Made by a program: the position numbers and the translations under genes. From contig NC_134941.1 of NCBI RefSeq assembly GCF_051020765.1, positions 4,712,001-4,776,000 on the forward strand: a DNA stretch of 64,000 nt, given 5' to 3'. Below are positions 1 to 12,830 of this stretch, in pieces. Numbering within the stretch: position 1 is the stretch's first letter; each line of letters begins with the position of its first letter. The notes below the pieces were generated by a model. It did not search any database. It had not been told where the DNA came from and worked only from the letters and a program-made list of their open reading frames with translations. This DNA comes from Lasioglossum baleicum (lineage: Eukaryota; Arthropoda; Insecta; Hymenoptera; Halictidae).

Positions 1-235
1 TGAAAGTAACACGCATACACGCGCTCTCAAAGGACCTTCCGCCCCGGGCCAGGCATTCCCGGTCCACAGACGACTCAATTAGACTCCTCCTTGCTTTTGA
101 CACTTCACAGTTTATTCGTCTAAGATTAGCGCGCTCGATGCCTTCAAGCGGAATCGTTTAAACGCCCGTGGACCGTAAGGGCTGACGAACATATACGGAA
201 ATATTGATCGAACGTTCCTGCTCGTTACGATAACG
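1..235. other. Unique sequence, no gene seen
   Basis: Moderately GC-rich opening segment. No convincing frame, repeat or RNA gene was recognised here. Confidence 0.4.
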
Positions 236-249
236 CTTAATTAACTTTT

Positions 250-512
250 CATTTTTGGTCTGGTGAATTTCCTATGGAAGCCTTCAAATATTTCACCAAT
301 TTCTATTGACAGAATTTTTAACTGCAATGTTTTTCGTCAGTGGACGCGTAAAGGTCATATGAAGATCAACTTTTAACTTATGGTCTGGTGAAATGATTCT
401 GATAGTTTTCCCCTTTGGGAACCTTCAAACATTTCACGATTGATTTCTATTGAGAAAATTTTTAATTGCAATTTTTTCGTGAGTGGACACGTTTAGGTCA
501 TATGAAGGTCAA
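250..512. repeat. Tandem duplication, two diverged copies of about 125 bp
   Basis: The phrase GGTCTGGTGAA starts at 257 and again at 382. Each copy continues through a shared CCTTCAAA-ATTTCAC segment, a TTTCTATTGA segment, a run ending in TTTTTCGT, AGTGGAC and GGTCATATGAAG. The copies differ by substitutions and small indels, so the duplication is not recent. No coding capacity is evident. Confidence 0.8.
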
Positions 513-2244
513 CCCCGCTTTTTCTAAATTGAATGATATTTTTGAGTACGTCAATGGATGCAGCGCGACATTAGTTATGCAAAAAGATATTAACCTACTC
601 ATGTAACAAGTTAATGGGAAATATTTGAATTTAAATAATTGTAAGACGCTCAGGTTCAATAATAAATGGACTTCGTTAAACCTCTACGAAACAACCCAGG
701 CAAAGCTTAGCTCCTTCATACTTTCACTTACACTGAAGCTTTCCAACGCGATATTTCTTCCCCTATTTTTCATCATTTTCCCTTTTTTTCGTCCCGTAAA
801 TCGTAGATAACGGACGATACACTTGAAGTGCCAACGTGAAGATACGTATGCCAGACTTTTTCCTGGCGATATGGCAGCGTCAAATGGTGACATCAAACGC
901 TCATCCCGGCTTGAAAAACTGGCGCTGATAATAACGAAACGCGGTCCAAGATAAAGCCGGCGAACAGTTTTCGGTTCCGTGCCACGCTCGACTGATCCAG
1001 TGATCGATTCATCTTTCGTTCTCTCTCGTTCTCTCTCATCTTTTTTAAGTGTCATCCATCCCGGCGAAATGATCCATGACTTTTTGCTAACAAGAAATAC
1101 GTGCACGGGATTATTGTTTCAAGAAAATCTTTGTGGAGTCTAACCGGATAAAAAATTCATCGACAAAATGAAATCTGTCGAGGTTTCGATTTTTTCCGGC
1201 GAGCGATATTCAAATTGAATGAGATTGAACGTTCCTGCCGGCGGAAATTAAAATTCACACGAATATTTTCCTGTTCGAAAGGTTCTACATTTTTCATTGA
1301 ACATGTAGAAATAATATCACGAATTGTGTACATAAAATTAAAAAGATATTCGATTTTCCTTGCGGATTCAAGGAATTCTTAATATTTGCCGTTTAAATCA
1401 AAACTGCCAATAACTACTGCAGTGCCAGCAATAGTACAGTTTACCCTACGAAGTCCACTTAATTTCTATTTATCTGAATTAAATTCGAATGCAAATCCAA
1501 GGCACTCGAGGTACCAATTTATTTCGACGGAAGAGCATCCTGAAACTTTGAAGAATCTCTGTGGCACAAAGGAGTGAGCAACGTTTAAAACGTTTAATGC
1601 TGCAGCAGTAGTTCAAACGGAATGCATTATTCCTTAAAATGCAAGAAGGAGAAGCCTGTGCCGACGTGTAGGATACGCGACCACCTACGTGTCCACCTGC
1701 ACAGCGAAGGAAAAAAGGAATTCGTTTCTCCGTTGAACGTTACAAGCCAGCCTTGAAGAACAAGTACCCCGAAGCAACCGTAGGAAGTGCCAGCTGCAGT
1801 TGTCGTGGCAGATAACTTCACGTAGCCCCTGACTAGTTCAGATTCCATCCAGTTTTCCGGCGTGGTCACGCGAGAAAAACCGACGACAGATGTTTCCAGT
1901 TCCTTTCGTAACTTCTCGACCAACTGATTTCTTTCTATACGCTCCAATCCATCCCCCTCGGCCGCCTACCTCTATTCTCCGACCCCTATCGACTACTTTT
2001 CATTCGATGGTCGATCCCCTTCGACTCCGCGAAACACAGTTCAGTGTGCTCGACACGAACGTTGACCGGACTGACTCAATTCATGTGACGTTTATGCAGG
2101 ATGCTCCAACGATGTACAGGGTGGTTCGTAACTTACCGTTCAATCGGATCTAGCGCGATGTTATGAGAAAAAACAAGTCTAGCAACGGAATCAAATTTTA
2201 TTTCAAGAAAGTTTATTCGAGACATTTTATTTCAATCTATTCTA
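513..2244. other. Unique region with unassigned open frames
   Basis: Mixed composition. Two minus-strand open frames lie here, 684-1106 (140 codons) and 1627-1947 (106 codons, opening on TTG). The second begins with a hydrophilic, helix-like stretch (ERIERNQLVEKLRKELE) and contains a pyrimidine tract followed by CAG at about 1700 on the minus strand. Neither shows a family motif that I recognise. Both lie in higher-GC sequence, where open frames arise by chance. They are noted but not called as genes. Confidence 0.3.
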
Positions 2245-2471
2245 TTGGGTAGAAGTAAGTAATTTCGGTATTTCAACGTGAAATAAAACCGAATTTCTTT
2301 ATTCAAGCGATGAACTTTAATCAATAACATATTTCCTTATTTATTCTTTTTGGCAAAAGATCATTGAACAAAAGGGATAATATCTTATCCATTAAAGTTC
2401 ATTGCTTGAATAAAAAGATTGGGCTCTATATTTCACCTTAAAATACCGAAATTACTTTCTAGCCAACCCAA
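2245..2471. mobile_element. Mariner-type MITE, TA-flanked
   Basis: The 227-bp element begins TTGGGT and ends ACCCAA, with TA on both sides (2243-2244 and 2472-2473). The two halves are inverted copies of about 85 bp. Both carry AAGTAATTTCGGTATTT near the tip and TTTATTCAAGC(A/G)ATGAACTTTAAT further in. The right tip read inward, TTGGGTTGGCTAGAAAGTAA, resembles mariner termini of the mellifera type. No transposase frame remains, so this is a non-autonomous derivative that would need an outside transposase. The family assignment is from tip sequence and TA flanks only. Confidence 0.75.
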
Positions 2472-2749
2472 TATTTCATGAATAAATTTCGAATATTTAA
2501 GCATCTGCATTCTGCCCCTCTAGTATCTACTTGACCCGAAATATGGCTCCTCCAGGGACCTACTGTCCGCATTAACTCCTGGAGAACTTCAGGCCCAACT
2601 CCACACCAGTTCTTTTCATAGCACTAATTCTTTCCTGTGTTGAGCTAGACTGATTCTTCCTGTGTGAAGAATATGCATGTTTCGGGCGATTTGATATTGG
2701 GGACAGACTGTACACACATACACACGGTGTGTTGTCCGTTCAGCATCGG

Positions 2750-3130
2750 TTTCGCGTGCCGTTCAATAAGATTGACCGCGATATATCGTAATCCGACCTC
2801 GTATCGCGGCCGTTTCATTGCGATAACGCGGCATTAAATTCCAATGTGCTTGGTTGAGCGCTTTGGAAATTTGAGCGGCGGCGGGGGCGGCGTCTGAATG
2901 CTTGATTTTTGCGGGGGCGCGAACGCGCGCGACGATTGTTTTTGACGAGCTGCGTTCGTCCCCCGGAGCGCGGTGAATTGCTTTCGTTCGTGTTTCCGCG
3001 GCTGCTCTTAATCAAAGCTAGATCTCTTTGTGTTCATTGCTCGAAACCGCGCTCGCGGTCGTCGATAAAGAGGGCTTCGGTCCCCGGCACAATTACAAAC
3101 GCCACGTGATCGTCGATCACCGTTTCGAAA
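2750..3130. other. CpG-rich patch, no gene recognised
   Basis: Local GC rises sharply, with frequent CG dinucleotides and G runs (for example around 2873-2930). Overlapping 66-codon frames occur on both strands (2815-3015 minus, 2909-3109 plus). This is what GC-rich DNA gives by chance, and neither looks like a known protein. It could be a regulatory or promoter-proximal island, but no core-promoter motif can be argued from sequence alone. Confidence 0.35.
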
Positions 3131-3300
3131 AGCACATCCCCCTCCGATGAGTGTGTCGGAGATTACGGTGCACGTTGTGAATAATTAGGCTAAGCTCGGA
3201 TAAGTGCGAGATCATTTTAGAACAATGCTATGGGACGTTCGATACATTTTTGTATTTCTCATGTGAAAAACAAGATATAAACTTTAGCATAGCTCTTCGT

Positions 3301-3721
3301 CACAGATGGGCAAAAATTTAATCAACCATTGACGACTTTCTACTTCAATCGTTATCGCAATTAACAATTAATCTCCTATAGTTTAGTCGTTAATTGCGGT
3401 TAACGATTAAATTCCTGCTTTAGTCGTTAATTGGGATCGACCATTATTATCTTAATCTAAACTGCTGAAATTTCGAAATGAAATACGGAATCAAAACTGT
3501 ATGAATACTGAAAAAAATGTAAACTGAGATTAGGTGTATTGTGATTTGGTCTATAATATAATATAAACTCTGTTTATGTGCTTTTATGTTTTTTTCGATG
3601 ATTTCTTTTTTTAATCAACGATTGACGATTAACTACTTCAATCGATTGAATCAATCGTCGATTTTTCGATGATTTCTTTTATTAATCGTACACATTAATA
3701 AAAGATTAATGCCCAACTCTG
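3301..3721. mobile_element. Non-autonomous hAT element (CAGAGTTGGGCA family)
   Basis: This 421-bp element is flanked by a perfect 8-bp duplication, CTCTTCGT (3293-3300 and 3722-3729). The left tip CACAGATGGGCA and the inverted right tip CAGAGTTGGGCA agree at 10 of 12 positions. The interior is made of repeated short TTAATCG / TTAATTG-type motifs on both strands and has no transposase frame. An 8-bp target duplication together with this tip is characteristic of hAT transposons. Confidence 0.85.
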
Positions 3722-3729
3722 CTCTTCGT

Positions 3730-6700
3730 GTTAAAGTACTTCATATAAAAAATATATAAAAAAAGGTACGTGTCTAATATTTTTGTATGTCTTATGTCTT
3801 CAACATGTTCCCTTGTCAGTGTACGGTCAGTGTAGGAATTATATTCCTCCCCTTGAAGTTTATTAGTTTAGGCGTAGGTTTCTCACACTTCAATTTGTTA
3901 CACTGACAGGAACAATGGTACCAATCGCCGCGAGAGCTATTCTCAAGCCATTCTTTATGGTTCTTCTCCTCTATATCCTCAATATAGCTTTTCCACTAAA
4001 ATCTACCAACCCAATCTTCCTTACATTCCATACTTGAAGAAGAAACGTTGACGTAAGCATAACACAAGCAAGAGATTGCTTTTATTTTGCAAGCGGTGAC
4101 AAAACTGGTGTTATTCTGTATGGTACTTTAAGCCTTGATAATCTGAAAATTTATTAAATATACTAAAATATATATTTATATTGACTACTTTGGTTTTATT
4201 GTTCCTCTAGTTTAATTTCTAGATTCGTTTCAAGTCACTAATTCTTTTATCGTATGTTTTACAGTGTATATATACATTTGGAAATATCGCACATTTATTT
4301 ATTTGTTCTAGTAATTTTATTAAATTCTTTAGCGATACAAATCGAAGGCTACTTGAAGCTTTCAAATGGTTACGTCAATCATGACAATCGTTTATAACAG
4401 TCGAGAAAGATATTTAAATATATTTTTTTAAGTATACCTTTAATGGATTGAATGAACACCTAGTTCATTTTGGTTTCTACAGAACAAGCGATGTCGATCA
4501 TTTATTTCATTTTGCATTTAAGCACACTTTTAATGAGTCAAGTGAACTTCTACTTAATTTTAAAACGTATTCAGTTAATTCCAAAGTACACTTTTAATAA
4601 TTTAAATATACCTGAAATTTAGCTTGGTTCCTTCAGAGTAATCGGTATCAACGATAATTTCAAAACGATCAAACGTGGTATTTAATTACTCCTTAATTCC
4701 AAATTTAGACACGCCTTTCACGAATTAAGAAACCTCCAGCTAATTTTCAATTCTACAGACCGGACCACAAGAAAATCCATAATTGCAGAGACGCTGGCAG
4801 TCTACTTCTCGCATTCCGAACTCTTCGCCGAGAGATCGATGAGCTACCGCCACTTCGAAAATTTAGGGAACAAAGACGCAGCCTAAACTGTCCTAGCCAA
4901 CTGGATTCAGTTGCCAGTGAATGGAACAAAGGAACTCGTGAGTTTACTCCTCTCGGTGAGACGCCGCGCCGCGAGTGCAAGAAAACGGATTGAATTCGCG
5001 CGGATCGATCAGGAAACAATTTACATAGACGTGTCTCCCACATAACGCTCTTCTCGCGTACTCTCCGCTCCAGCTGGCACATGTAGTTGGAAGTGGGTGC
5101 TTAAGACGGTACGATTCAGTCCAGCATTTCCTGTTTTTCCTTTACAGCGCGGTCACCTTTGACGCATCGAGCCCTCTGTCACCTACTGTGCCCGTCCCGT
5201 TCCCGCATTTAATGCATTTCGAATTTCTTCCACTTCCCGGGGAACGTGGAACTCTCAAAGATCGCACACAGCATCTTTCTCAGAGGCGACCTACGTCCTG
5301 ATCTTCCACTTCTCAAATCTAAGAGCACGATGTACTACGTGCCACGCATACGTAAAAATTTACAAGATCAGAGTCGTCCCGATTTCAATAATATTTTAAT
5401 ATCATTTCATATTATTTTTAATATGATTTCTCACAATTCAAAAAAGCAAGCCAATGGGGGAATAGTTAAAGAATGCAATCCTTCTTTCCCTAGGAATAAT
5501 TAAGTTCAAATATTTATAAAAATTCAATAAAGTAAGATATTAACGTATGTGCCATCTAAGAAAGGCCTGTCAAACATGATGATAGACAATATTGCATAAC
5601 GTCGCTAATTTATAATTTTAAATAAAAAAATGTGAAAATAAAGTTAACGTGTTGCTAAATATCCCCTACAAATATATTTCAATTTTACTTAACGATACAA
5701 GTTTTAAATGATTGTAAACCTACAGGCTGGTGTACCCCCTTAATAGGCTTCCAGTAGATGGTGTTAAAAAATGAAAAATAACAACTGGTTTAAGAGAAAA
5801 CTTATGTTATGCAACTAGTTTTGCAATAAAAAATTATTTAATCAATATATAAACGCGTCTATGAGAGAATATTTCCATAGGGTCATAATAAATTTAAATA
5901 TCGATTTTTTGAATCAGCTTCACGAGGCTCCTCCAATAATAAAATATTATGCTATATATATTATTTATTATATCAATTAGTTTACCGAGCGCTGTAGAGA
6001 ATCACGGCTAGAATTTCTCGTCCAAATTCATGTTCCCAACACTAAATTCTGCGGCGAGTGCTTCCCCTCGGGATAGGGCTAATTACAGGCCGCTTTTCTT
6101 ACGTATTTGCAACGAGATCCATGTACATAGGAATCTCGCGTCGGCGGACTATCGTTGTATATCATCAGTCGGGTGAATGCGCCAATAGTTCGCCGAATAT
6201 CATAGAGATGAGACGATGAGACCACTATACGTTCAGAAATTATTGAGCCGCCTGGCCGGCCCCCGAGTTGTGGGGCTTGATTGAACTCAGCAATGACGTA
6301 CGTCGCCGTTCGACACTGGCCACGTATCGAATTTACATCGGGATCGACCCGCGCCTCGCGTATTGTCGCATACAACGACCTCGTATTTTGCTGGGGACCG
6401 TGACAGATCAAATTTTAGCTTCCATTCGCTCCGAGGAATGCGACACCGACTAAGATACCTCAAGCCATTTAGCTGATCTGGCGGCCATCAATCTCCATTG
6501 ATGCTTAGATTTTCTCCTAACTTATTTCTACACCGCATCTACATTACATCCAATGTAATTTTATTATTATCTAATTTTCACATACACAGTCAGCGTCAAA
6601 AATGACTCTTCTAAAACTGAACGAAACGACTTGAATTCTTTTGACATATTGGGATTAGTTTACCAGTTAATCTGTAACTAATTATTTTTTTAAATTACTG

Positions 6701-6750
6701 TTGGTTGCAATTGCGAAGAAAAAACTATTTTTTATATCTGTGAATCTGTA
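3730..6750. other. AT-rich unique sequence with degenerate repeats
   Basis: No gene was recognised. Between about 4430 and 4740 a loose repeat recurs around A(C/G)AC(C/T)TTTAAT followed by a gap and TTAATT-like words, suggesting an old decayed tandem array. Open frames at 4753-5082 minus, 5246-5503 plus and 6079-6411 minus show no recognisable domain and sit in higher-GC patches. Confidence 0.35.
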
Positions 6751-8143
6751 GTAAGGCGGAGTGGGGTAAGTGCGCCCCAGCTTTTGCAAAGTTGGACTTC
6801 AAACGGATGTATTTTTAGTCTGGTATGTAAAAGCTGAACGCTCTTGGTATCAGACTCTTGCCACAGTTATTACAGATAAATTAGTATTATGTAGGATTTT
6901 AATTTTGCTTAAAAATTATCATTCTGATAGGATATTGTATTTACAAAGTGTCAACTACTACGCACTTGCCCCGAAAATGAGGCAAGAGTGTCTCCGAGAG
7001 TTAAAAATGCTTTCAGACCTTGTTTCAAGTGCTACGGTGCAAGAAAAGAACGATTAACAAGTCTGCTTCCTATTGCATTCAATTATATTGTTTAGTTTTA
7101 TAGTTATCCATTTTTAAGCAAACATGTTCATTACTTGTAACGCCGCGCCGCACCGTGGTCATCGCGATCGTTTACATAGAACATTACCCAACTTGAAGGC
7201 ACCGATTTGACTGACATTCTTCTAGAATATTGGTACCTTAAAGAAAGTCATATTTTTTCACATCGATAATTCGCTTTCAAGGGGCAAAAAATTCGATGAA
7301 AGTACAAAATCTGTAATTATACATGACTTTCGCAAAAAACTATTGATATAGTTTAATTTCTCGTAAAAAGTACATTTCTCCGTAAGCGCTTGGATTTTTT
7401 TATCTGAAATAATTTCCAGGATATAAGGACTTTATGGAGTTACACTGAACTTTGATGACTTTTGTCACGCCTTCAAACTGAATCATCGCTATTAAAAATA
7501 TGTCTTGCATCTGTTTATGGTATCATCATTCTGTAAAAAGTTAATCAAAATCGGTGTTTTCTAATTGGGTCATTTCCTTAACACCTAATGTCCTCTGCAC
7601 CCGTGTTGCAGACATTTAATGTCAACGTCTGCAACACGCTGCAACGAAATATTTCAATGCAAAGACGGGAGAGAAAATCTCGCACTCATGTGTCAATGTG
7701 CAGCAAGTTGTCATCGATTAGTGGAATATGCGATTGCATTTTCCACACACACCCAAATATTCAATCTACTATACAGGGGGTCCTGCAAAATGTCTGACGA
7801 GTTTTCTTAGACCGCGGGGCCTTTCAAAACGCGAGACCGGGTTCCGGCGAACGCGCTGAACCTGCCTCGCGCCGACCCTGACAGAATATATTAATAACTT
7901 GTAAACTATTGTACGTTCAGGGTAACCTCAAAGTTGTACGTGTACCTCGCACGTGACTGTTTGGCATTGGTTGATTTAAGCGAGGAAAACACCTTTATTC
8001 TTGGGCGACATCTATGTCGAATAATTCATACTAACATATACTATATTGATAAATACAAGTTAGAGAAATTTCGTTCATATTATAATAAAAATAATCAATT
8101 AACGCACTTGCCCCGTTGACGCACCGACCCCACTCCACTTTAC
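6751..8143. mobile_element. Candidate DNA transposon with about 24-bp terminal inverted repeats
   Basis: The left tip GTAAGGCGGAGTGGGGTAAG and the inverted right tip GTAAAGTGGAGTGGGGTCGG match in most positions over about 24 bp, enclosing 1.39 kb. The word CGCACTTGCCCC occurs just inside the right tip (8102) and again at about 6964, and its complement forms part of the left tip. A TA duplication is possible but not certain. The frame at 6770-7057 (95 codons, plus) starts inside the left end and has no recognisable catalytic motif. The superfamily is unresolved. A second element tip may lie inside, at about 7771. Confidence 0.6.
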
Positions 8144-9784
8144 ATAGAATTGTCACTATTTGGAGAATACTTCAAAAACCTTATGTTTCTGAACGATTCT
8201 TCGAGAAAAGAATTTTGCAATGTTCGAAATAAATTAATATTACCTAGAGCAATGTCTAAGAAATACGATTGAAGAGATAATGTCCAAGAAATGTAATTTC
8301 TTCTTTCTTTGCCGTCCACTATGTTTCGTGGATTTCAGATGGAGCTTTCACTATTAAATAGAACAATTTGTTATCTTATATAACTTCACGTGATAATGTA
8401 TAAATCTTTCAATGGGATAAATGAGATATAGCCGGGAAATAAAAGTAAGTTTGCAAGATGGAGAATAAGGTGAAAGTTATAAACCGGCGAGATGCACAAT
8501 ATGCAGTGTATCTTGGGTTTATGAAGCATAAGTAATATACTGTTCTGCTAATCTGTCTTTCAAAGTTACTTCAGACTTTACACAGCTATTCAACAATAAT
8601 AACTCTAGACGCAGCACAGTTGCTTAATGCTGTTAGCATGAAGAGTGCCTAACTTTTGAAAATATGATCTTTAGTTTTTCGGAAATAAAATTTCAGCTCT
8701 TCGAAACACTTAGACAACTTTTGCTTTCTTTCTTATGCCAGTCTTCACTAAAGCATACTTCTCGTCGGAGTAAAAAACGTATCATACTGTTTTACATTCT
8801 ATTGTTTTACATTTTGCACCATCTGTAATGATTGTTGTATATATAAAAGTATATATAAAAGTGTACAAGATCAATACAATAAATAATTTTATAGAAAACC
8901 CGAAATTCGATACAGGTTTGTTTTTCATCATTTTTTAGCGTATCTTATACGGTATCATAAAACTCTGCAACATGGCAATAATACTAAACGTCATTCTGCG
9001 GGATGCAATCGCAGCTCCAATATGCTATTGCAATTTCCGGTAGGTGTAACAGATCGAACAGCAGTCACTTCTCCTTCAACATAGAATACGTATAATTTGC
9101 AGTAATATGAAATTTGATAATTTGTCAGATAACATGTATCGAATTCGGACATGATATTCCCTCCAACGAGTACATTTGACGCCTGCATGAACCAGAAATG
9201 AAAATTCAATGTTACTCTCTATCGCTGTAATAATTATAGTTTAATAATATTATATAATTAGAAACAAATATGATATTAGGAATAATTAATTTCATGTTAA
9301 CTAATAATTTAAACTCAAATTTCTCTTCCGTCGTATCCCATTTCCGGTATTAGAGTTCATTATTAGAATTCATCGTACATTTTTTCATTTGATTTAGAAT
9401 TCGATGACAATTTTGATGAAATTTTAAACTTTTAAATTGATGTCAATCATATATGCTGTATATATTTTTTAAATTGTCATTACAGAAATTTACTATTTCC
9501 TCTTCGATTTCTATCAATTGCAATTTCCTCACAAAAATGTTTACCACTGAAACCAGCTAGACCACTTCGAAATTGCCCAAAAGCCAAGCTCAAAGAAGAC
9601 AAATGAGGAAACTTCATCGAGTTCTTAGGGGCAACAAAACTGGCAAGAATAGCATAATAGACTACATAGTCGCTGAAAACCAAAAAGTTGATGCGACTTT
9701 AAGAACCTAAGAAAAAGAAAAATCCTCCTAACTTCTTAAGCAAACCCAAGTCGTTCGGTCCACTTTTTAAAAAGTTACTGCATT
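8144..9784. other. AT-rich unique sequence
   Basis: No gene, RNA gene or clear transposon was recognised. The short frames at 8991-9209 and 9480-9683 (minus) look like chance. Confidence 0.4.
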
Positions 9785-9788
9785 TTAA

Positions 9789-10076
9789 CCCGCATCCGGT
9801 CCCTCATGTCAGTTTGACACACTTTTTACGTAAAAGATGTTATTCTGCCATTTGTGAAACAATTGATCTGAAATTTCGTGACTTTTATTTTTATAACACG
9901 AAGTATGTATATTTAGTATTATGTATTAATAGCAAAACATGCGACCAGAAAATACGACAACATTTGTTACATTTTTATACTTTGTTCTCAATAAAATAAT
10001 TAGCAATGTTATCAGTGTATCGTTTCATTTCATTTGATATTTTACCACTTTGTCAATTTGACACAGGAGGGACACA
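9789..10076. mobile_element. piggyBac-like MITE, TTAA-flanked
   Basis: A 288-bp segment lies between two TTAA sites (9785-9788 and 10077-10080). The left end begins CCCGCATCCGGTCCCTC. The right end inverted reads TGTGTCCCTCCTGTGTCAA. Both share a TCCCTC(A/C)TGT core followed by an (A/T)TTGACA(C/A)A word, making imperfect inverted ends. A CCC start plus a TTAA target site is the piggyBac pattern. No transposase is present; the open stretch at 9814-9999 is short and unremarkable. Confidence 0.6.
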
Positions 10077-10080
10077 TTAA

Positions 10081-10772
10081 GTTTCGAAAATGAAATAGGG
10101 GAGGGCGGCTTTTGACTGTGAGTCTAGGTTCTAATTGCATCAAGTACGTACATACGTGTACGCGAAAATTCCAAACGTACCAGAATTCCCACAGTGACAC
10201 ACCTACTACTTGAGCAGCACGGAATGTAACGGGTCACGGTGTAATATTTATTTTACGTGTCTCTCACGGAAAGCAAACGTTCCACCGACGACGACGTGGA
10301 TCGCTAAATAATCAAGGGTATACCTCAAACGTGATGGCCCGGGGAGTATTTTATGATACGTTTGTCGACGATATCGATCGATGTATCTGCGTTGGGGTGT
10401 CCATGTCCGAGGCGCATTGTGCTTTCGTCGCGTTCAGTAGGTCGCGCAAGCTAACCACTTCGAGACGTGTGATGTACAGTCTCGTAAAAGGATTTGACAC
10501 GATACATCAGCAGACAAATCCGGAGAGGTGAATTGTGTCCGCGTTGGGTCAGCTTTCCCGGTGATCGACACAACGCCGCGAATACAGATACTATTCAGAG
10601 AGGATATGTATATTATTGGCAAGATGTTGATTAATATTGTTTAGTGTGACCTGTTTCTGCTGCATTCAACCGAGGAAGTTGGAACATGATGCCTTACTAT
10701 GCAACTTCAGAAACACAATACAGTATTCTCTCCGTAACTGTCGTATTTTCGGGTCTGTCGAGTCACACTTAC
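10081..10772. other. Unique sequence, no gene seen
   Basis: Mixed-GC DNA. Overlapping short frames on both strands (10331-10531 plus, 10434-10622 minus) have no recognisable domains. Confidence 0.35.
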
Positions 10773-10850
10773 GGAAGAGGTACTACATTCTTCAAAGAGG
10801 AAGAGGTACTACATTTTTCAAAGAGGAAGAGGTACTACAAACATCAAAGG
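10773..10850. repeat. 26-bp minisatellite, three copies
   Basis: The unit GGAAGAGGTACTACA followed by an 11-bp tail recurs at 10773, 10799 and 10825. The first two copies differ at one base and the third has a changed tail. The array creates the apparent open frames over this region, so these should not be read as a gene. Confidence 0.9.
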
Positions 10851-11036
10851 CGTCACTCTTTTAAATTCAAAAATCAAATTTCCTTATGTTTTGTTTTTTT
10901 CAATGAAACTTTTACCATCGTATCGTATTCGTCTCGTGTTTTAACATTGTTTACTGTGATCAATTTAAAAAATACTGTGTTCCCTCATATCTGCGTTACT
11001 ATTCTTACCATTACAATGGTACGCAATCATGTAACT

Positions 11037-11055
11037 ACACACACACACACACACA
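11037..11055. repeat. (AC)n microsatellite
   Basis: Uninterrupted AC dinucleotides, nine and a half units. Confidence 0.95.
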
Positions 11056-12700
11056 ACTACATGCTACCATTTAACTTATAAATGTAACATAATTAATTAA
11101 TTTAAAGTGTTTCAAAAATTTAATTCCTGCAAGCTTTCCCAAGGTACTTAAAGTAATATTTGGCGAAGTTTAATCAACTTGAACGTTGTCGTAAAAGTGT
11201 ACCAGTTCAGTAATGCACTCCGCCATAAATGAAACAATATTTTAATCTCTGTTACGTATTTCATTATTTGCAGAACTCCGATATAATGAACATTAACAAA
11301 CGATGTACGTGCATTATAGATTAAATCTGTCGAGGATTAAAACATGACAATTGACAGTCCATATGCACCGCGTGCAAGCAGCTGTGCAATTTTCATGGTT
11401 TCGTGTTCGCAGTTTATTTATGTCTCTTAATAAATGAATACAGAACATCTCGTTTTATCACAGGATCTGTGTACCGCATAATAAATGGATCAATGAAATC
11501 ACCAAAATCCTGATTCGCAAAATCTTCAAAAGACAATCGTACATAAATTTGCCTGAGGAGGGATTATCATATAAATTATTTACACGCAACACAGCAGTGG
11601 AAACATTGCCGAGGAACAGTACACCGATCTAGAATTCAATCTCGCCTTCTATTAAATATTACCTCCAGCTAGGGGATCCGGTTGTCAATGCGAACGAATT
11701 GAAGCCCCCACACAATTTTCGCCAATTCCTCCGAAACTGGATCCTCTATTCCCATCGGTATTCGATTTTATTACTTGGCCGAAATACGGCGGATTCGGGA
11801 CGTCGGATTACGAAGCCTAAACAGGTCCAGGAACCGGCAGGTTGTTCCCTTTCGATAAATCAAACAATCACGGAGCATCTGCCGAAATCCGTCTTCACCG
11901 CGTTTTCATCCCCTTAGCAGCGGATCAAATAAAAACTGGGATTTCTCCTTTAGCGTCTTGCGCACTACTGGTCCGAGGTCACGCAGGAACGATCATAGGA
12001 GAGATCATTAAATGTTTCCCGAGGATTTCGCCTCGGTATCATTTACCCACTCGTTCGGAATACTTCATTACACACTTGAGCGGAAGGCAATTAGAGTAGC
12101 CATGCAGGGTAACGTCGGGGCTACGAACTTCCTTGGTGGAAGCTGCATCTCTCCTCTCTCTGTCTCTCTCCCATCCACTTCTTCATCGCTGGCCTGGTTT
12201 CCCGGAAACATTAGAATTAGCCGTGAAATTAGCATATTCAGAAGTTTTGCAGTTTAACGGACGACTTCTATGCGCTGGGAAACCTCTTGCCAGGTTGCGC
12301 CCGGATGTCTTCGGGCAACCAACGGGCGAACAATGAGTGCTGTGCGTCGCGCAGCATCGCGGCGAGGAAAAACGTCTCCGTGCCCCGGGCAATTATCAAG
12401 GCAAAGAGATACTCGAGGTGATCCGGAATAACAGCCTCGCGCGAACGGTGAATTTCCATTAACCTTTTCGTCCGAAGGGAGCTAAGCGTTTACACCGGAT
12501 AGATATTACAGAAGCGGTATTAGAATAATGCAAACAGAGAAGCACTGTCGCACGGAAAATACCGTTTCGAGACGCGAGAAAAGGAAATCCGGCGATGCGA
12601 TGGGAGGGATTGTTTCAAGGATATGAAGGGAAAAATCTGTGGCTTTTCCTACGCTGGCTTCTGGGCACGCCTCAAAGGTAGAGGGGAGACCCGGGCTATT
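11056..12700. other. Unique region, AT-rich then CpG-rich
   Basis: AT-rich to about 11690. From there to about 12690 GC is raised, with many CG dinucleotides and a CTCTCT-rich run near 12150. Six mutually overlapping short frames occur on both strands at 11699-12459, none with a recognisable domain. This pattern suits a GC-rich noncoding island better than exons. Confidence 0.35.
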
Positions 12701-12830
12701 TATTTTATTTGAAATTGTACGTGTACTTTTGGAAATTACATATTTAATTTGAAATTATACGTGTACTTCTGAAAATTAAATATTTAATTTGAAATTACAC
12801 GTGTACTTTTGAAAATAAAATATTGTATTT
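12701..12830. repeat. 40-bp minisatellite, three copies
   Basis: The unit TTGAAATTRYACGTGTACTT plus an AT-rich tail starts at 12709, 12749 and 12789, an exact 40-bp period. Copies differ at several positions. Confidence 0.9.

Noticed and set aside
10686..11081. 131-codon plus-strand frame
   Set aside because: It runs through a 26-bp minisatellite and a CA microsatellite. The residues reflect these repeats.
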